This document shows, one piece after another, positions 31,304 through 43,425 of a stretch of DNA of 64,000 nt; the stretch's first letter is position 1; each line of letters begins with the position of its first letter. The notes under the pieces are model-generated. The model had not been told where the DNA came from, searched no databases, and saw only the letters and a list, made by a program, of their open reading frames with translations. This DNA comes from Neoconidiobolus thromboides FSU 785 (taxonomy: Eukaryota; Entomophthoromycota; Entomophthoromycetes; Entomophthorales; Neoconidiobolaceae). Where the stretch lies: NCBI GenBank assembly GCA_025603075.1, contig MU626259.1, positions 3,920-67,919 of the forward strand, written 5' to 3'. The position numbers and the translations under genes were made by a program.

Positions 31304-32790
31304 ATGAGTTCCAAAATGGCTTCCAATAAATTAAATGAAGCTAAAGCAGCTATTGTAAGTTACAAGTCACTTCTATTATATACAGGAACTTTATTAAAAA
31401 ATAATTCATTAATATCTACTAGTATACTCCAATGTCTGCCCCAGTAGGCTTTGCTTCGATAACAAATCAAATCCAAAAAAAGTTTTTAAAACGTGGATTT
31501 CAATTTAACATTATGTTAGTTGGTAAGTTAAAAGTAATAAAAATAAGAATGAGAATAATAAGATACATTTTGATAAATATATTAATAAACTTTTTAGGTG
31601 AATCCGGTTTAGGAAAGTCCACTTTTGTTAATACTTTATTTGCTTCGCACCTATTGGACTCTAAGGGTCGTACAACAGCTGCTCAACCTAATCGTAAAAC
31701 AGTAAATATTGAACCAATTCAACATGGTAAGAAAAAATAGTTATTTTTATTATTGTTTTGATAATTTATTTTTTAGTATTGAATGAAAATGGAGTTAAAT
31801 TAAAACTTACTGTAGTTGATACTCCAGGTTATGGAGATCAGGTTAATAATGAACGTTGGTAAGTGAATTGATTTTGTATTAAATGACAGAGTATGAGGAT
31901 ATTGATATTTATTAATTAGTTGGGAACCAATAGTTACTTATATAAAAGATCAACATGGTACTTATCTTAAAAAAGAATTAACAGCTACAAGAGAAAGATT
32001 TATTGAAGATTCTCGTATTCATTTATGTTTGTTTTTTATTTCTCCAACTGGTCATGCGTAAGTTATAGTTTATCTCTTTAATTTATCTATAAATTAAACA
32101 TAGCTAAATCATTGTTTCAGTTTAAAACCCATCGACATAATAGTACTTCAAAAACTTATTGAAGTAGTGAATGTAGTTCCAGTAATAGCAAAGAGTGATT
32201 CATTAACAATTGAAGAACGTACGAGTTTTAAAAAAAGAATTAAAAAAGAATTAGAGTTTCATGGAATTAATTTATATCCTTATGCTTCTATTGAAGATGA
32301 TGAATTTGATAGAGAATTAAATCGTAATATTACAGATCGTATACCATTTTCTATTATTGGTTCTGAAGTACTTGTACAAGATGAAAATGGTAATAATGTA
32401 AGGGGCAGAAAAACTAGATGGGGTACTATTAATAGTAAGTTATTATTAGTGTTTATATAAAATTAATGTTTATTAATTTTTTATTAGTTGAGGATCCTAA
32501 TCATTCTGAATTTATTCATTTACGTGATTTTATAACTAGGTAAATTTAATAGAGCAACAATAGATCATTATAACAATATATTAACATTTATTAATCTCTA
32601 TTATTATAGTACTCATTTACAAGATTTAATTGAAACTACCCAATATCGTCACTATGAAACTTTTCGTTCTCAACAAATCATGGCTTTTACTTCTGCTTCT
32701 CAACAACAACAATATACTCGTAGTAACAACCGACCAATGTCACCAGCTACCTCACCTAAACAATCTTCTTTAGCTTCCTCTTCAAATTAA
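31304..32790 (+). CDS. CDC10: Septin, Cdc10 group
   Basis: Eight exons: 31304-31354, 31423-31522, 31598-31726, 31777-31858, 31920-32057, 32121-32434, 32488-32539 and 32610-32790; 348 aa. Septins are GTP-binding proteins that form filaments at septa and hyphal tips. G1 P-loop GESGLGKS, G3 [10 protein letters not shown]4 AKSD, and the septin unique element around [20 protein letters not shown] are all present. [25 protein letters not shown] and [15 protein letters not shown] match Cdc10. As in Cdc10, there is no long C-terminal coiled coil; the end is a short Ser/Pro/Gln-rich tail. An ATG at 31316 could also serve as start. Confidence 0.93.
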
Positions 32791-33746
32791 AATTGGAGGG
32801 AAGAGGGCAGGAGAAGTTGAAGAATAATAAAAGGTTATTATTGGTATTTTATTTATATTAAAAATTTAGGATTTTTATTTTTAATTAAATAAATTGTGAT
32901 AGTTAAAGTCATAGTTAAAATTTTTTACTAAGTTTTATAAAATCTAATATCGTTTTTTATTATGTTTTAGACAAAGATTGATTTGTGACATTTTTTTGTA
33001 ATTTCAAGAAATTTTATTTTTCTTTAGTTAAAGTAATTTGATTGATTCTAAAATAAAATGTTTTTAATTTTTTTGAAGGGAGATATAAAATGGCTAAATT
33101 ATTGAATTATTAATAAATTTATTCCTAAAGAATAAAATAATTCAATTTATATAATGAAAATAATACTAAGATACAGTCGATGCTATATTGAATATAATTT
33201 TTATTTTATTAATCATAATACTTCTATAATTAATACTGGTAAAGTATTTTAGGAATCAAACACGCTATTATTACTTATTTTTTCATTCTTTTACTTTTCA
33301 TTCAACTCAAAATCTGTTTAGTTAATTAATTGACCCCTTAAATAAAAAGAAATATCCTAATATAAATAGATTGATTATTCTTATAAAATACCAATACCAG
33401 AGAACATATTTAAAAAATTAATGAATATTTCTATACGAATTCATATAGAAAGTGATAATGAATTTGTATCCTCAATATTTCATACCCTAAACAAAGTTAC
33501 TTAAGTCTCGAATGCTTATCTTTAGTTTAACTTTATTTTATCTCCTTCCACTATTTCGTATTACTAGTTCCATTTCACTACTTTTCGAACTATCTGCATT
33601 TTTTATCCCTATTCCATAATAAAATATTAAGGAGTTTACATTCTTTCATTACTTTATACAAAGTGTATCTTATATATAATATAAACTATATTAAAAATAA
33701 ACTAAGATAATACAAAATAAAGATGACTTTTATTTTAATTTATAAA
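32791..33746. other. Convergent intergenic region
   Basis: Between the 3' ends of the septin gene and C2 gene B. No gene seen. Confidence 0.5.
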
Positions 33747-34719
33747 TTAATGGTGTCCTTGGTTACCACCATAGCCACCTTGTTGACCACCATAACCACC
33801 TTGTTGACCACCATAACCACCTTGACCTTGACCTTGGTTAGCATAACCTGGTTGATTACCACCACCATAATGTTGTTGTTGCTGTTGACCACCATAATTT
33901 TGTTGACCTTGATTTTGATTTAATTGTTGATTTTCACCACCTTCTTTCTTATTATAATGATCATAAGCCATTTTAGCACCAAAAGCGAGAGCACCAGCAG
34001 CAAGTACACCACCAGCTACACCACCAGCAACCTAGGTTAAAGAGTTAAATAAACTAAATGTATTATGATTCAATAAATCTTACTTTCATATTATCTTCCA
34101 TAGTTCTTGCATTTGGATCATAACCTTGTGGGAAGTTGCCCTAATAAAATATGAATATTCTATTCATTTATTAATTTATAATATTATTTCTTACTTGAAT
34201 GAATTTCATAAACAAATGAATTTCACCATGAGATTTAGAACCTTTACCAATGGTATACCAAGCATCAGCAGAACCACTTTGTAATATACCTTGTAATGGA
34301 ATAGTAGTTTTACCAATTAAATCATCAGCCATAGCATCTTGATCATAAACTTCCAAAGTAAGTTCTTTAAAGAAATCGGTTACACCACTAAATAAAATAA
34401 TCAATACATATTATCATTAAATATTTATATATTATTATTACAGTCTGAAAGTTTGATTCCATTGGCATTCTTTACCGGCCTTCTTTTTAACTTCAGTCTT
34501 AAATTTATTATTACCACATTTGATAATAGCATATGGGTCGTTGGATCCTAAAATATAAAACTAAATACTCCTTCTGTTATTTCTATTTTAAACTTACCAA
34601 ATAATCCATCTTTATTTTTTAATTCACGAGCAGCAACTAATTAACATAATTAACATTAATACATTAATATATACAAGCAATAAACACTTACTAACACTAA
34701 CTTCCAAAGTTCCTTGCAT
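33747..34719 (-). CDS. C2-domain protein B with Gly/Gln/Tyr-rich tail
   Basis: Exons on the minus strand: 34692-34719, 34598-34636, 34442-34547, 34195-34387, 34084-34140 and 33747-34031; 235 aa. The first five exons have exactly the lengths of C2 gene A (28, 39, 106, 193 and 57 nt), with the same phases. The C2 domain is almost identical to A, differing at scattered sites (for example VYDQDAMADDLIG). The tail is longer, with repeated GGYGGQQ units. Introns are also similar in sequence, so this is a fairly recent inverted duplicate about 10 kb from gene A. Role unknown; a Ca2+/lipid-binding stress protein is a guess from the fold. Confidence 0.9.
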
Positions 34720-34776
34720 TTTTTAAGTTCAATTTACAATATTTGAATAATTAACTTTTTTTAGCTATATCTCCTC

Positions 34777-34785
34777 TCTTTATAT
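34777..34785 (-). promoter_or_regulatory. TATA box of C2 gene B
   Basis: Context GGGTATATAAAGAGAGGAG on the coding strand, about 60 bp before the ATG. Confidence 0.65.
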
Positions 34786-34812
34786 ACCCGTCAATGATAA
34801 ATCTATTTTTAG

Positions 34813-34822
34813 CTTACGTCAC
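34813..34822 (-). promoter_or_regulatory. CRE/ATF-like element GTGACGTAAG, C2 gene B
   Basis: GTGACGTAAG on the coding strand, 28 bp upstream of the TATA box. The identical decamer precedes C2 gene A by a similar distance. Confidence 0.55.
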
Positions 34823-36811
34823 ATCTTGACTTCATTTGCTACTAATGACAGGTTTCAAAGCTGGTAATTTATTAATAACTTCAAACAAAATGAGATCATG
34901 TTTTGAACTTAAGGTTAAAAACTATTTTTTATCAAATTGATTGGAAAAGCGGTCTAATTTTTGGTAAATATTCTTTATAAATTAATTTAAATAATAAAAA
35001 AGGAATTGTAAGATAGTAATTTTTGAGAGTGGTTGAATGGTTTGGATAATATATAAATCAAAGTAGATGATGGTATTACATAATACATACTAGGTTTGTC
35101 CTATATTTTGTTGAAGGACAAATATTAAGTAACTCCATCATTTATTTAATAAATTAATTAATTCTTATAATCCACTGAATTTAAAGCTTATTCTTAACCA
35201 GCAAATTAAACTGACAACAGTAGAAAAATATTGTTTATATCAAAATAATAATTAAAGCTAATTGAAAAATTGCCCAAAGACGTTAGTAATTTATCACTTT
35301 ACTTGAAAATATTTCGATATTAGATAGATGTTTAAAATTTAAATTAAGTCGGATGGATAATTTAATCCTTTGATTATAGATAGTGTATTATTTTAAAAAA
35401 ACAATACTTATCCTTAATATTAAGACTTTAATAGTTGAGATTTTAAGCTATATAAGTATTCTAGAATCTTCTTTTTTGGGCAGCTCCAAAGGTAATAAAG
35501 CGAATGAATTAGAGTAGCAATAATTAAAATGAAACTTCACTTTTTTTTTAAAATCATATTATAATCAGATGGTGAGAAACTGTGAGTGTAAAATAATTGC
35601 CCGACAAGCAATTTTTTCATACTTAGTAATATCTAGACAATTATCCTATATCTCCTATATCTCACATCTAATAAAAAAGAATTATTTGATCAGACTGCAA
35701 ATTTCCCAACTTTTTTGCAAAAAGTCAATCATATAGAATGTGTTTCAATCTGAGTCTACACTCCAAACTCTAATCCTCTTTAATATTACTAATTATCAGA
35801 AAGCTAACTTGATACCTGAAGACATGAACGGTAATATCATGTGATTATCAGAAGTTCGTAGATACCTCCAACTAATACTGGCTAATACTCTCTTCATTGG
35901 ACTTGTAAACTTGATTAGCTTGATCTAAACTTATTGTTTCTAATTTTTTATAAATAGCAAATTCAAATTAAATTTAAAATTTGTGAATTTTTTTTTAGTA
36001 AGTAGCCAGCATCAAATTGATTGTTTCTTTATAACATAGTTTTATGTTGCAAAATAAAACGTCCATATTTGCGTTTTAATTGTCTAAGTTATAAGCAAAT
36101 TGTACTGACTTTTTCTATTTTAAAATGATTAGTTACAAAAGAAAAATACTCACACGACATTTTAATAGAATTGGTAATCAAAGCCAATTAAACAAAATTC
36201 ATTCCAATGGTAACTTTTGAATAGTGCTTTTAGTTTAAAATAAAGTAACTTTTAAAATTATTGTTAAAATTTCGAGTGATTGGAGAAGTTGAGTAAATAG
36301 CTGCTTATCTTATTAATATTTTTGGCAAAGAATTAATGTCGTATATGTTATTAGATAGCCTTTCAACTCTATAGAATATGTCGCTCTAGAAGAACAATGT
36401 GATTGTATCATTAGATATCAATAGTTGAAAAATAAATTCATTTTTTAAAGATAATTCTGGATCTCAAACTATACCTTTCTTGTATTCAATTTCTTATAAC
36501 TGAATGAAAAACCTTTCTAATCAAAGGATGTTTCCTCTCTCCACCTTTAAAAATAAATTGATTTACAATAGTAAATTAATGAAGCAGAATGATCGGTTTC
36601 TTATGACTTCCACCTTAAGCTTTTTATTCATTACCTTAAACTACTAGTTAATGTTTTTATTATAAATAAACAGTGCATTAGGTATACATAAAGAAACAGA
36701 TATGATTTATTATAAAAATTAAATAGATCAATTGAAATTCTAATGTTTATCAAACAAAATAAAAATCATTACTTTCTATTTCAATACGAAATTTATACAT
36801 TAAAAATAAAA
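34823..36811. other. Intergenic, no gene seen
   Basis: About 2 kb of AT-rich DNA with no ORF of note, no repeat copy and no RNA gene. Confidence 0.5.
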
Positions 36812-37538
36812 TTAAAAAAGAGCTACACCAACGATAACTAACATTAAACCCATCCAACCTGAAGCTACACTCAATACTCCTGAATTATCATTATTTTTTC
36901 CACCTTTCTTAGCACTCTTTGGTTTCTCACCTGCACATACTCCAGACAAACATTTACCAAATAAGAAGGCATGGTCAGAAAGACAAGTTTTGGTTGTAGG
37001 AATGAATCTAGTTGGGCAAGAATCCGGTTGTTTTGGGTCAATATTAATTAATATATCGTTTCCTTGTTTCGTAATATCCCAACAAACTAAAGTTTCATCC
37101 ACATCATTAATGAATACTTTTAATTTAATAGTATCAAAACCATCATTCCCAGCTACTTCTTTAATGACCCAGCTACCTTGTTGAGTATTGTATACAGGAT
37201 CCTTTCCATTAGTGACATTACTGAAATCACGTTGGACTTCAACACTACTGGCATCGGGGATACTTAAAGTAAAACCATCTACAGAGTTACATTTTAATTG
37301 AGTAGTGTTTGTTGCACTATCTAAGTTATAGTAATAAGTCATTTGATATACTCCGGCATAGGTTGTGGCATCTGTTGAGGCAGCACTGCCTCCACTGGAT
37401 TTTCCCTTTTTGGGTTTCTCATCATCTAAAGAGCTACATTAGCTGGTTGGGTTAGTTATGTATAGAATCTAATTTACCTTGTGATAATATAAAGCTAATA
37501 AAAGTCAATAATAATAAAAGGTATACTTTAAAATACAT
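36812..37538 (-). CDS. Secreted, probably GPI-anchored protein of unknown function
   Basis: Two exons on the minus strand, 37478-37538 and 36812-37425 (52-nt intron), 224 aa. The first exon encodes a clear signal peptide, MYFKVYLLLLLTFISFILSQ. The mature part has a Lys/Ser/Gly linker, a possible beta-rich domain with TYYYNLDSATNTTQLKC and six or so cysteines, and N-glycosylation sequons (NTT, NVT). The C-terminus has a small-residue stretch (NNDNSGVLS), then the hydrophobic tail WMGLMLVIVGVALF ending at the stop, as in GPI-anchor signals. I do not recognise the family. Confidence 0.75.
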
Positions 37539-38436
37539 TGTATAAGTTACTAAAATAAATAAAAATAAAAATTACTTGTCATTTATTGTAATTTGGTACT
37601 TTTATACCTATTTTTGAATATAATGCTTTTTAAACTTCCGAATTGAATCACTTTAATATTAGGTTGATCAATTCGCTAATTTTTTCAACTTTTAATGTTT
37701 CTAATTAGTATGAGATCACCATATCAAAGCTTCTTTTTAAGCCATAAAGAAAATACAAAAAATAATTTAGGGCTTAAATGATTACTACAACTCAAATTAA
37801 ACGTAATTATATTTTTTAATTTAAGTATCTTTTTTATTCCAAGTTGTTGAATAATGTTAGTTTTTTGTACCACAAGTTTAAACAGAAACAATGACAAATC
37901 AAGACCATTAAACACGTTTAGTTTGAATTATTAGCAATTAGGTGTTAATTTAAGTTTGAATTGAGCTTAAATAATTCTGTAATATGCTTAGCTGATTAAA
38001 ACTAACTAAGTAAGCCCCTATTTTTAATAATTTTCAGTTTTTGGTGTTGAAAAAAAAAGATAGTGTCCAATTCAGAGCTTCTATTCGTTAAAGAACTTAC
38101 ATAACCTTTACTACAGTGTATCTGTTTTAGTGAATAGTGCGAGCTAATGGCTTTAAGCCTACTGAATGACTCACCTTGTTAGAAGTAGAAGTAGTAAAGA
38201 AACTCTAGTATTGTGAATGAATGTTATCACTTATTTCTTAAATTCTTTTTTAGCTATAAATAGCTTGGGAGCATTATACTTTTCAAGAATTTTAAAAATA
38301 ATTGTTTGTTTGGTTTCAGTTTAGCATAGATAGTTATTTTATTATGATAAATGGATAATTTTAAATAGCTTTAAGGTAAGTGGTAGGTTATATTAAATGA
38401 TTCAATAGTTACATTATGAATTCATTAGTCAAACTC
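37539..38436. other. Intergenic
   Basis: No gene seen; a short minus-strand ORF at 37724-37915 looks random. Confidence 0.45.
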
Positions 38437-41400
38437 TTATTCTATCAATTGTTTAATAATCTCATCAAAACATTGAATCATCTAATAAAATTTATTTTAT
38501 TATATTTATAAATATATAAAATATTAGGATACCTTATTATAAATGGATTTATCTTTTAAATAAGAGCCAATTTGTATAGCGTATTCAAACCATATCTTGT
38601 TGTTAATATTTCTATCTATACTACAAAATATCAATTAATAAAACATTAGTATTGTTAGTATTGTTATTACTTTAACTTAGTGATCCCGTGGTTCCATGAA
38701 GCGATTGAAAGCCATTGAATTTCATCTTTTGGATATTCCTTATAATAAAAGTTAATACATGATACTTATAATTATAACGGTTGTTTACGTTATGATTAGC
38801 ATCTATAATAGCAATTGCTTGTTTTATATAAGCAAACCCAGCTTCATGATTGATAGATAAAGAATAATATACTAAAATATGCATCCATTTACTAAATAAT
38901 GGGATACTTATATTATTGTTTTTAAGTAATTCGTTCATTAATTTCTAAAACTAGATTAAATTAAATGTCTAATATATATAGTTTATTATTACTTGAATAC
39001 ATTTGATCATTACTTTTAGAGTGATTATTAGTAAAGATATTAAGAAATAAGGATATTTAATGATACCTGCCTTTGGACAATTAGACTCGAGTAGAATGAC
39101 ATCTAATGATTAATAAGTATAACATATTAGCTTTATAACAAGCTACCTAAAAGTCTCTCATAAAATAAATTACTAAAGTTTGAAAATAATTCATTAAATT
39201 TCTATAAACATTGTTAATATTCATATCACTTGATTACCATCATTTTATATTACATCTATTAAATTTTCTAATTCATTCCATTTATTTAATTTGATTACAA
39301 GTTGAAATAAAATAAGACATAGCTGTTCATTTAAGTTATTATTTGATTGAAACTTGTTAATAACTTTATCAAATATCTTTTGACATGATAAATAGTGTTC
39401 ATTTAATAAAGTAATATTCTAAATAAAGTATTATACATTTGTTGTAATAGTATAATAACAAATTACTATAGTTTTATTTAACAAGCATGATGTTGCACTT
39501 AATATGGTCACTGAAGCCATTTGGAATATTTGTCCTTCATTTGGAATATTATCTTTTAAAATCTAATGATATTAAAACTTAATAATGTGTATGAATAATA
39601 AGCTACTTTTTTTATCAAATTAAAAAATATTTCAGATGATTCATACATGCCTTTTTTAAATTTTTGAAACCCAATATTCCATACTTTAATATTAATTAAT
39701 ATTATTTTTGATAAAATATCAGCTTGTTACTTTGTAATATTAGTTGTTCTTTTTCATATTCTAGTTCTTTATTGTGCATTTTATCAACGTATGATATTAA
39801 TTTAATAACTAGAAATATTAGTATTTTCTTTTATTTCAGTATTTCTTTACTTCTTGAATAAAGCATGTATATCTCTTGATCAATTAATCTAATAATGTGT
39901 TATATATAATATCAAACCTTGAACAATCTTAGTTATTACTTAATATTCTCATCATTTAAAATATCATTTAGACAAATTCTAAAAAGATGCTTAATTATTC
40001 GATATAGCAATGGTTAATACTAACCTCGATAACTTAATCATCATTAAAGCATCATTTTGATTATATTTTGATGCTTTTTCAAAGCATTTAAGTGCAGTAT
40101 CAATAAAAAGAAAAAATACTGCTTTATTTTTTTCAAAATGAGCGGATTGACATAAAAATATAATAATTTCTGTATCTGTCTTCTGAAAGAACTCTTCTAA
40201 ACCCCAGTCATAAAAATCTAAAATAAGAATGAGACATTTTGATATTATATTAATACCTTGAGGATTGGAATTTTCTTTTAATTTCAATATGATGCTATAT
40301 ATCTTGATATATTCATTCCCTGGATCTATTAATTTAGCCTCGTTTAAAAGCTCTAAAGCTTTTGTATAATCTTTTGATTCGACTTTACATATGGCCATTT
40401 TACTAAAAACATAATTGATAAATGATAGGCTAATATTATCTTATTCATACATTATAATAACCGCTTGCTCTCCTTTCTTAATATTAGATTTATAAAAGGA
40501 GGATAAACTATGATAATAAAGCTCAAAGGATTCATTATAACTTTTGCTCTAAATAATAAGTCAATTCCAAAATAAAACAAAAATTAATACTTCGAATAAA
40601 AAATCTGCTTTTTCCCAAAGTATCTAACATAATCCAGTTATTTATGATTTAAAAATATTATTTAATTTTTACTAATTTGAGTGCTTCCAATGCTTTTGTT
40701 GTTTTAATATATCCTATATAATTAATAAAACTCTATTATAAAATATATTCTTACTTTGATGTATTTCTTGAAATTGTAATAAAATTGTCGTTATATCTTG
40801 ATTTAATTGAAATATAAAATAAACCTTTAATAATGCTATCTTTTCATATATTGAATTTTCTTGAATATGAGCAGTATTTAGTATATTATCAATCGATTTA
40901 ATAGCTAAATCAAAACTTTTTATAAGATTAAGATATCTAAACTGTAGATATAAAAATAAAATTTACTCATAATCTTCTCCCAAGCTAAGTATAATATCTA
41001 TTAATCTATCATTTTTAACTAAAGCTGTATTACTTATATTAATGTTACTTTTCAACTTCGTTGTAATCAATTTTTTTATTTTGCATATATTGAGAAAAAA
41101 CTAACAATTAATTTATGATTATTGTATATTTGAACTTACTATTAGGGATTTCTTCAATTTTATTATTTTGCTTTAAATATTGAAACTTAACACTTAATAT
41201 TGAAGCTGTGGAATAGTTCTATCCAATCTTCAGCTTTTTTTAAATATTATAATGTTTATTTACTTGTTCTATAGTTGCTATTAAATCTTCAGCATATTTT
41301 AAATTTTCTGAGCCTTTTAAATTTAAATATCCTTTCACTAGAAGGAATTTAACTTTATCAATGGTTAAATAAAAAACACTACCCATAAAACACATCACTT

Positions 41401-42556
41401 CGCCCTAATTAGTTATTAATAAATAAATATGGCTTATTTGTATAGTATTACGTTTATTTTTGAAGTTTTTATATTAAAATTTGGATTACTAAAATACTTT
41501 ATTGCTTTCTTTCCCAATTCAATTACTTCAATATTCAACTTGTCAATAAGCAATTTTTCCATCAAATCGTTAATAACAGTAGTTATGATAGCTAACTATA
41601 AAAAATCAATATAATAAATAAATGTCATGGGTTATTACATCTATAGGTAGATTGGAATTATTTGGTGTGTCTGTTATACAGTTAATATAAATATGAAAAT
41701 ATAAAAATAAAACCTAGCAGAGAATTGATTAATGTTAGGCATAGCATTAACTTGTTTTGTTTCATAAACTATAAACTATACTTAATAAAGTTTAATGTTA
41801 ATATAAAATTTTTTACCAATTTTATTTTAAGCATTGCTTGTTTGATAGCATCTTCATTTTGAACATTTCTGTCTAAACTCGATCCCTAGTTAAATATAGT
41901 TATTACGTTTCAATTATAATTACAGATAGCAAACATTGAGGTTATTGAGTTCATTTAAGTAATCTTCAGCTAATTTTAAGTCATTAGAATCTATGAACAA
42001 TAAAGTTAAAATGCACTAAAGTATTAACTAATTTTTTTACTTAGGTATTCTAATGAAATTTTATAACAAAGCTCTGATAGGTATTTTTTATCTATTAAAG
42101 ATAACAATTAAAAAAATATAAAAAAGTAAAATACATACCATGATATTTCCCAAGTTTAATTAATTCATAACTAACCCTACGGGCTATAATATAAAGGTTT
42201 AATATATACCATATTAAAATATTACAATCACCATTTGTGAGGGCTAAATTATTAAATGATTCCAAACTTAAAATTTTGTTATTTTTATATTTGGTTGTAG
42301 CATTCCATAAATCAACACCTAGATTTTCAATATCGTTTAGGTTAGGTTGATTCTCATTATCTTCAATATTAAAATGTTGAATATTATTATAGATAGAATC
42401 CAATTTATCATTAAACTCAATTGAAACTATTAAATGTGAACTTGAGTTAGGATTTTCAAATAAATCAATAATTGATATTATTGATTCTATAAAACAAAAC
42501 ATTAGTTTATTATATTAGTAACTGTATTAACCTTTAATTTTTATATATTGGTTCAT
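38437..42556 (-). CDS. Large multi-exon helical/TPR protein, possibly SPO22/ZIP4-like
   Basis: A minus-strand gene split into many short exons across about 4.1 kb. The start is at 42556 (exon 42532-42556, then from 42486). The last exon ends with DEIIKQLIE and a stop at 38437-38439, preceded by an exon ending SYLKDKSIYNK (intron GTATCC...TTTTAG). Readable pieces include IENLGVDLWNATTKYKN near the N-terminus, YTKALELLNEAKLIDPGNEY and TALKCFEKASKYNQNDALMM in the middle. These are TPR-like helices. The LGxxLWNxxT segment and the size resemble Spo22/Zip4/TEX11, which acts with synapsis-initiation factors in meiotic crossing over. I could not join every exon, and the family call is tentative. Confidence 0.45.
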
Positions 42557-43425
42557 TTTTTATAAATTTTGATAATAGTTTATTATTTCTATTTATTATA
42601 TTTCTTTAAATGCCTTTTATTTAATGTATTTTATTATTTTATGAAATTTAATATTTATATGCGAGTCCTTTAGAAAGCAAATGCATTTTTTGCTAATGAA
42701 AGCGAAGATTTTAGTTTGAAAAAATGGTACTTTAGTACAATAAGCATCACATATTTTTAGGTTCTAAGTATATAGTATTTTATAGATTAAAATAGCATTA
42801 AATTTCGACTGAATTAAAATGAATAAAGTTAAGTTGCTAACATTGAAAGTGTTTTTTAATCTCAATAAACTGAAGCTTCAAGTGGTTTATTGCTGAAGAC
42901 AAGCTTTTAAATGAAAAACTGAATGATGAAAGTGAGATGCGTCAAGAAGGGGAATCATAAGATTGAAATTAGAATTTTAAGTTTATGCAATCTACTTGAT
43001 TATATCAAGCTCAACCTTATTACAATATAAGTAAGTTTCTAATTGGCAACTATTTTTTAAATTCAAAAATGGGTTGAAACACCTCTAATAATCCATTAAA
43101 ATTATTCTATCTTCGAAACAAGTGTTCCTTTATGAAATATAATCATAACTCAAATCTTTAAAATCATACGGGGAATATTAAGCCACATTGTTGAGTTTCA
43201 ATTATAAGTAGCAATATTGACATCTTATAGGCTGATTAGCCACTTGAACATAAAACCCTCAAAACTTTAGAATATGGGAAAGCGTGACTTCGAAAATAAA
43301 TTAGCATAATTTTTAATATTATTTATTATATCTTTAAGCCATATGCTTGTAAAAACCAAAAGAAGAATGGCCTAAAGATATAAAAGAAAGATAAACACCC
43401 TTTTTACTATTAAACTTATTACAAA
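42557..43425. other. Divergent intergenic region
   Basis: Between two head-to-head genes. A TATA-like AGATATAAAAGA lies at about 43376-43387, some 40 bp before the F-box ATG. No other feature seen. Confidence 0.45.
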
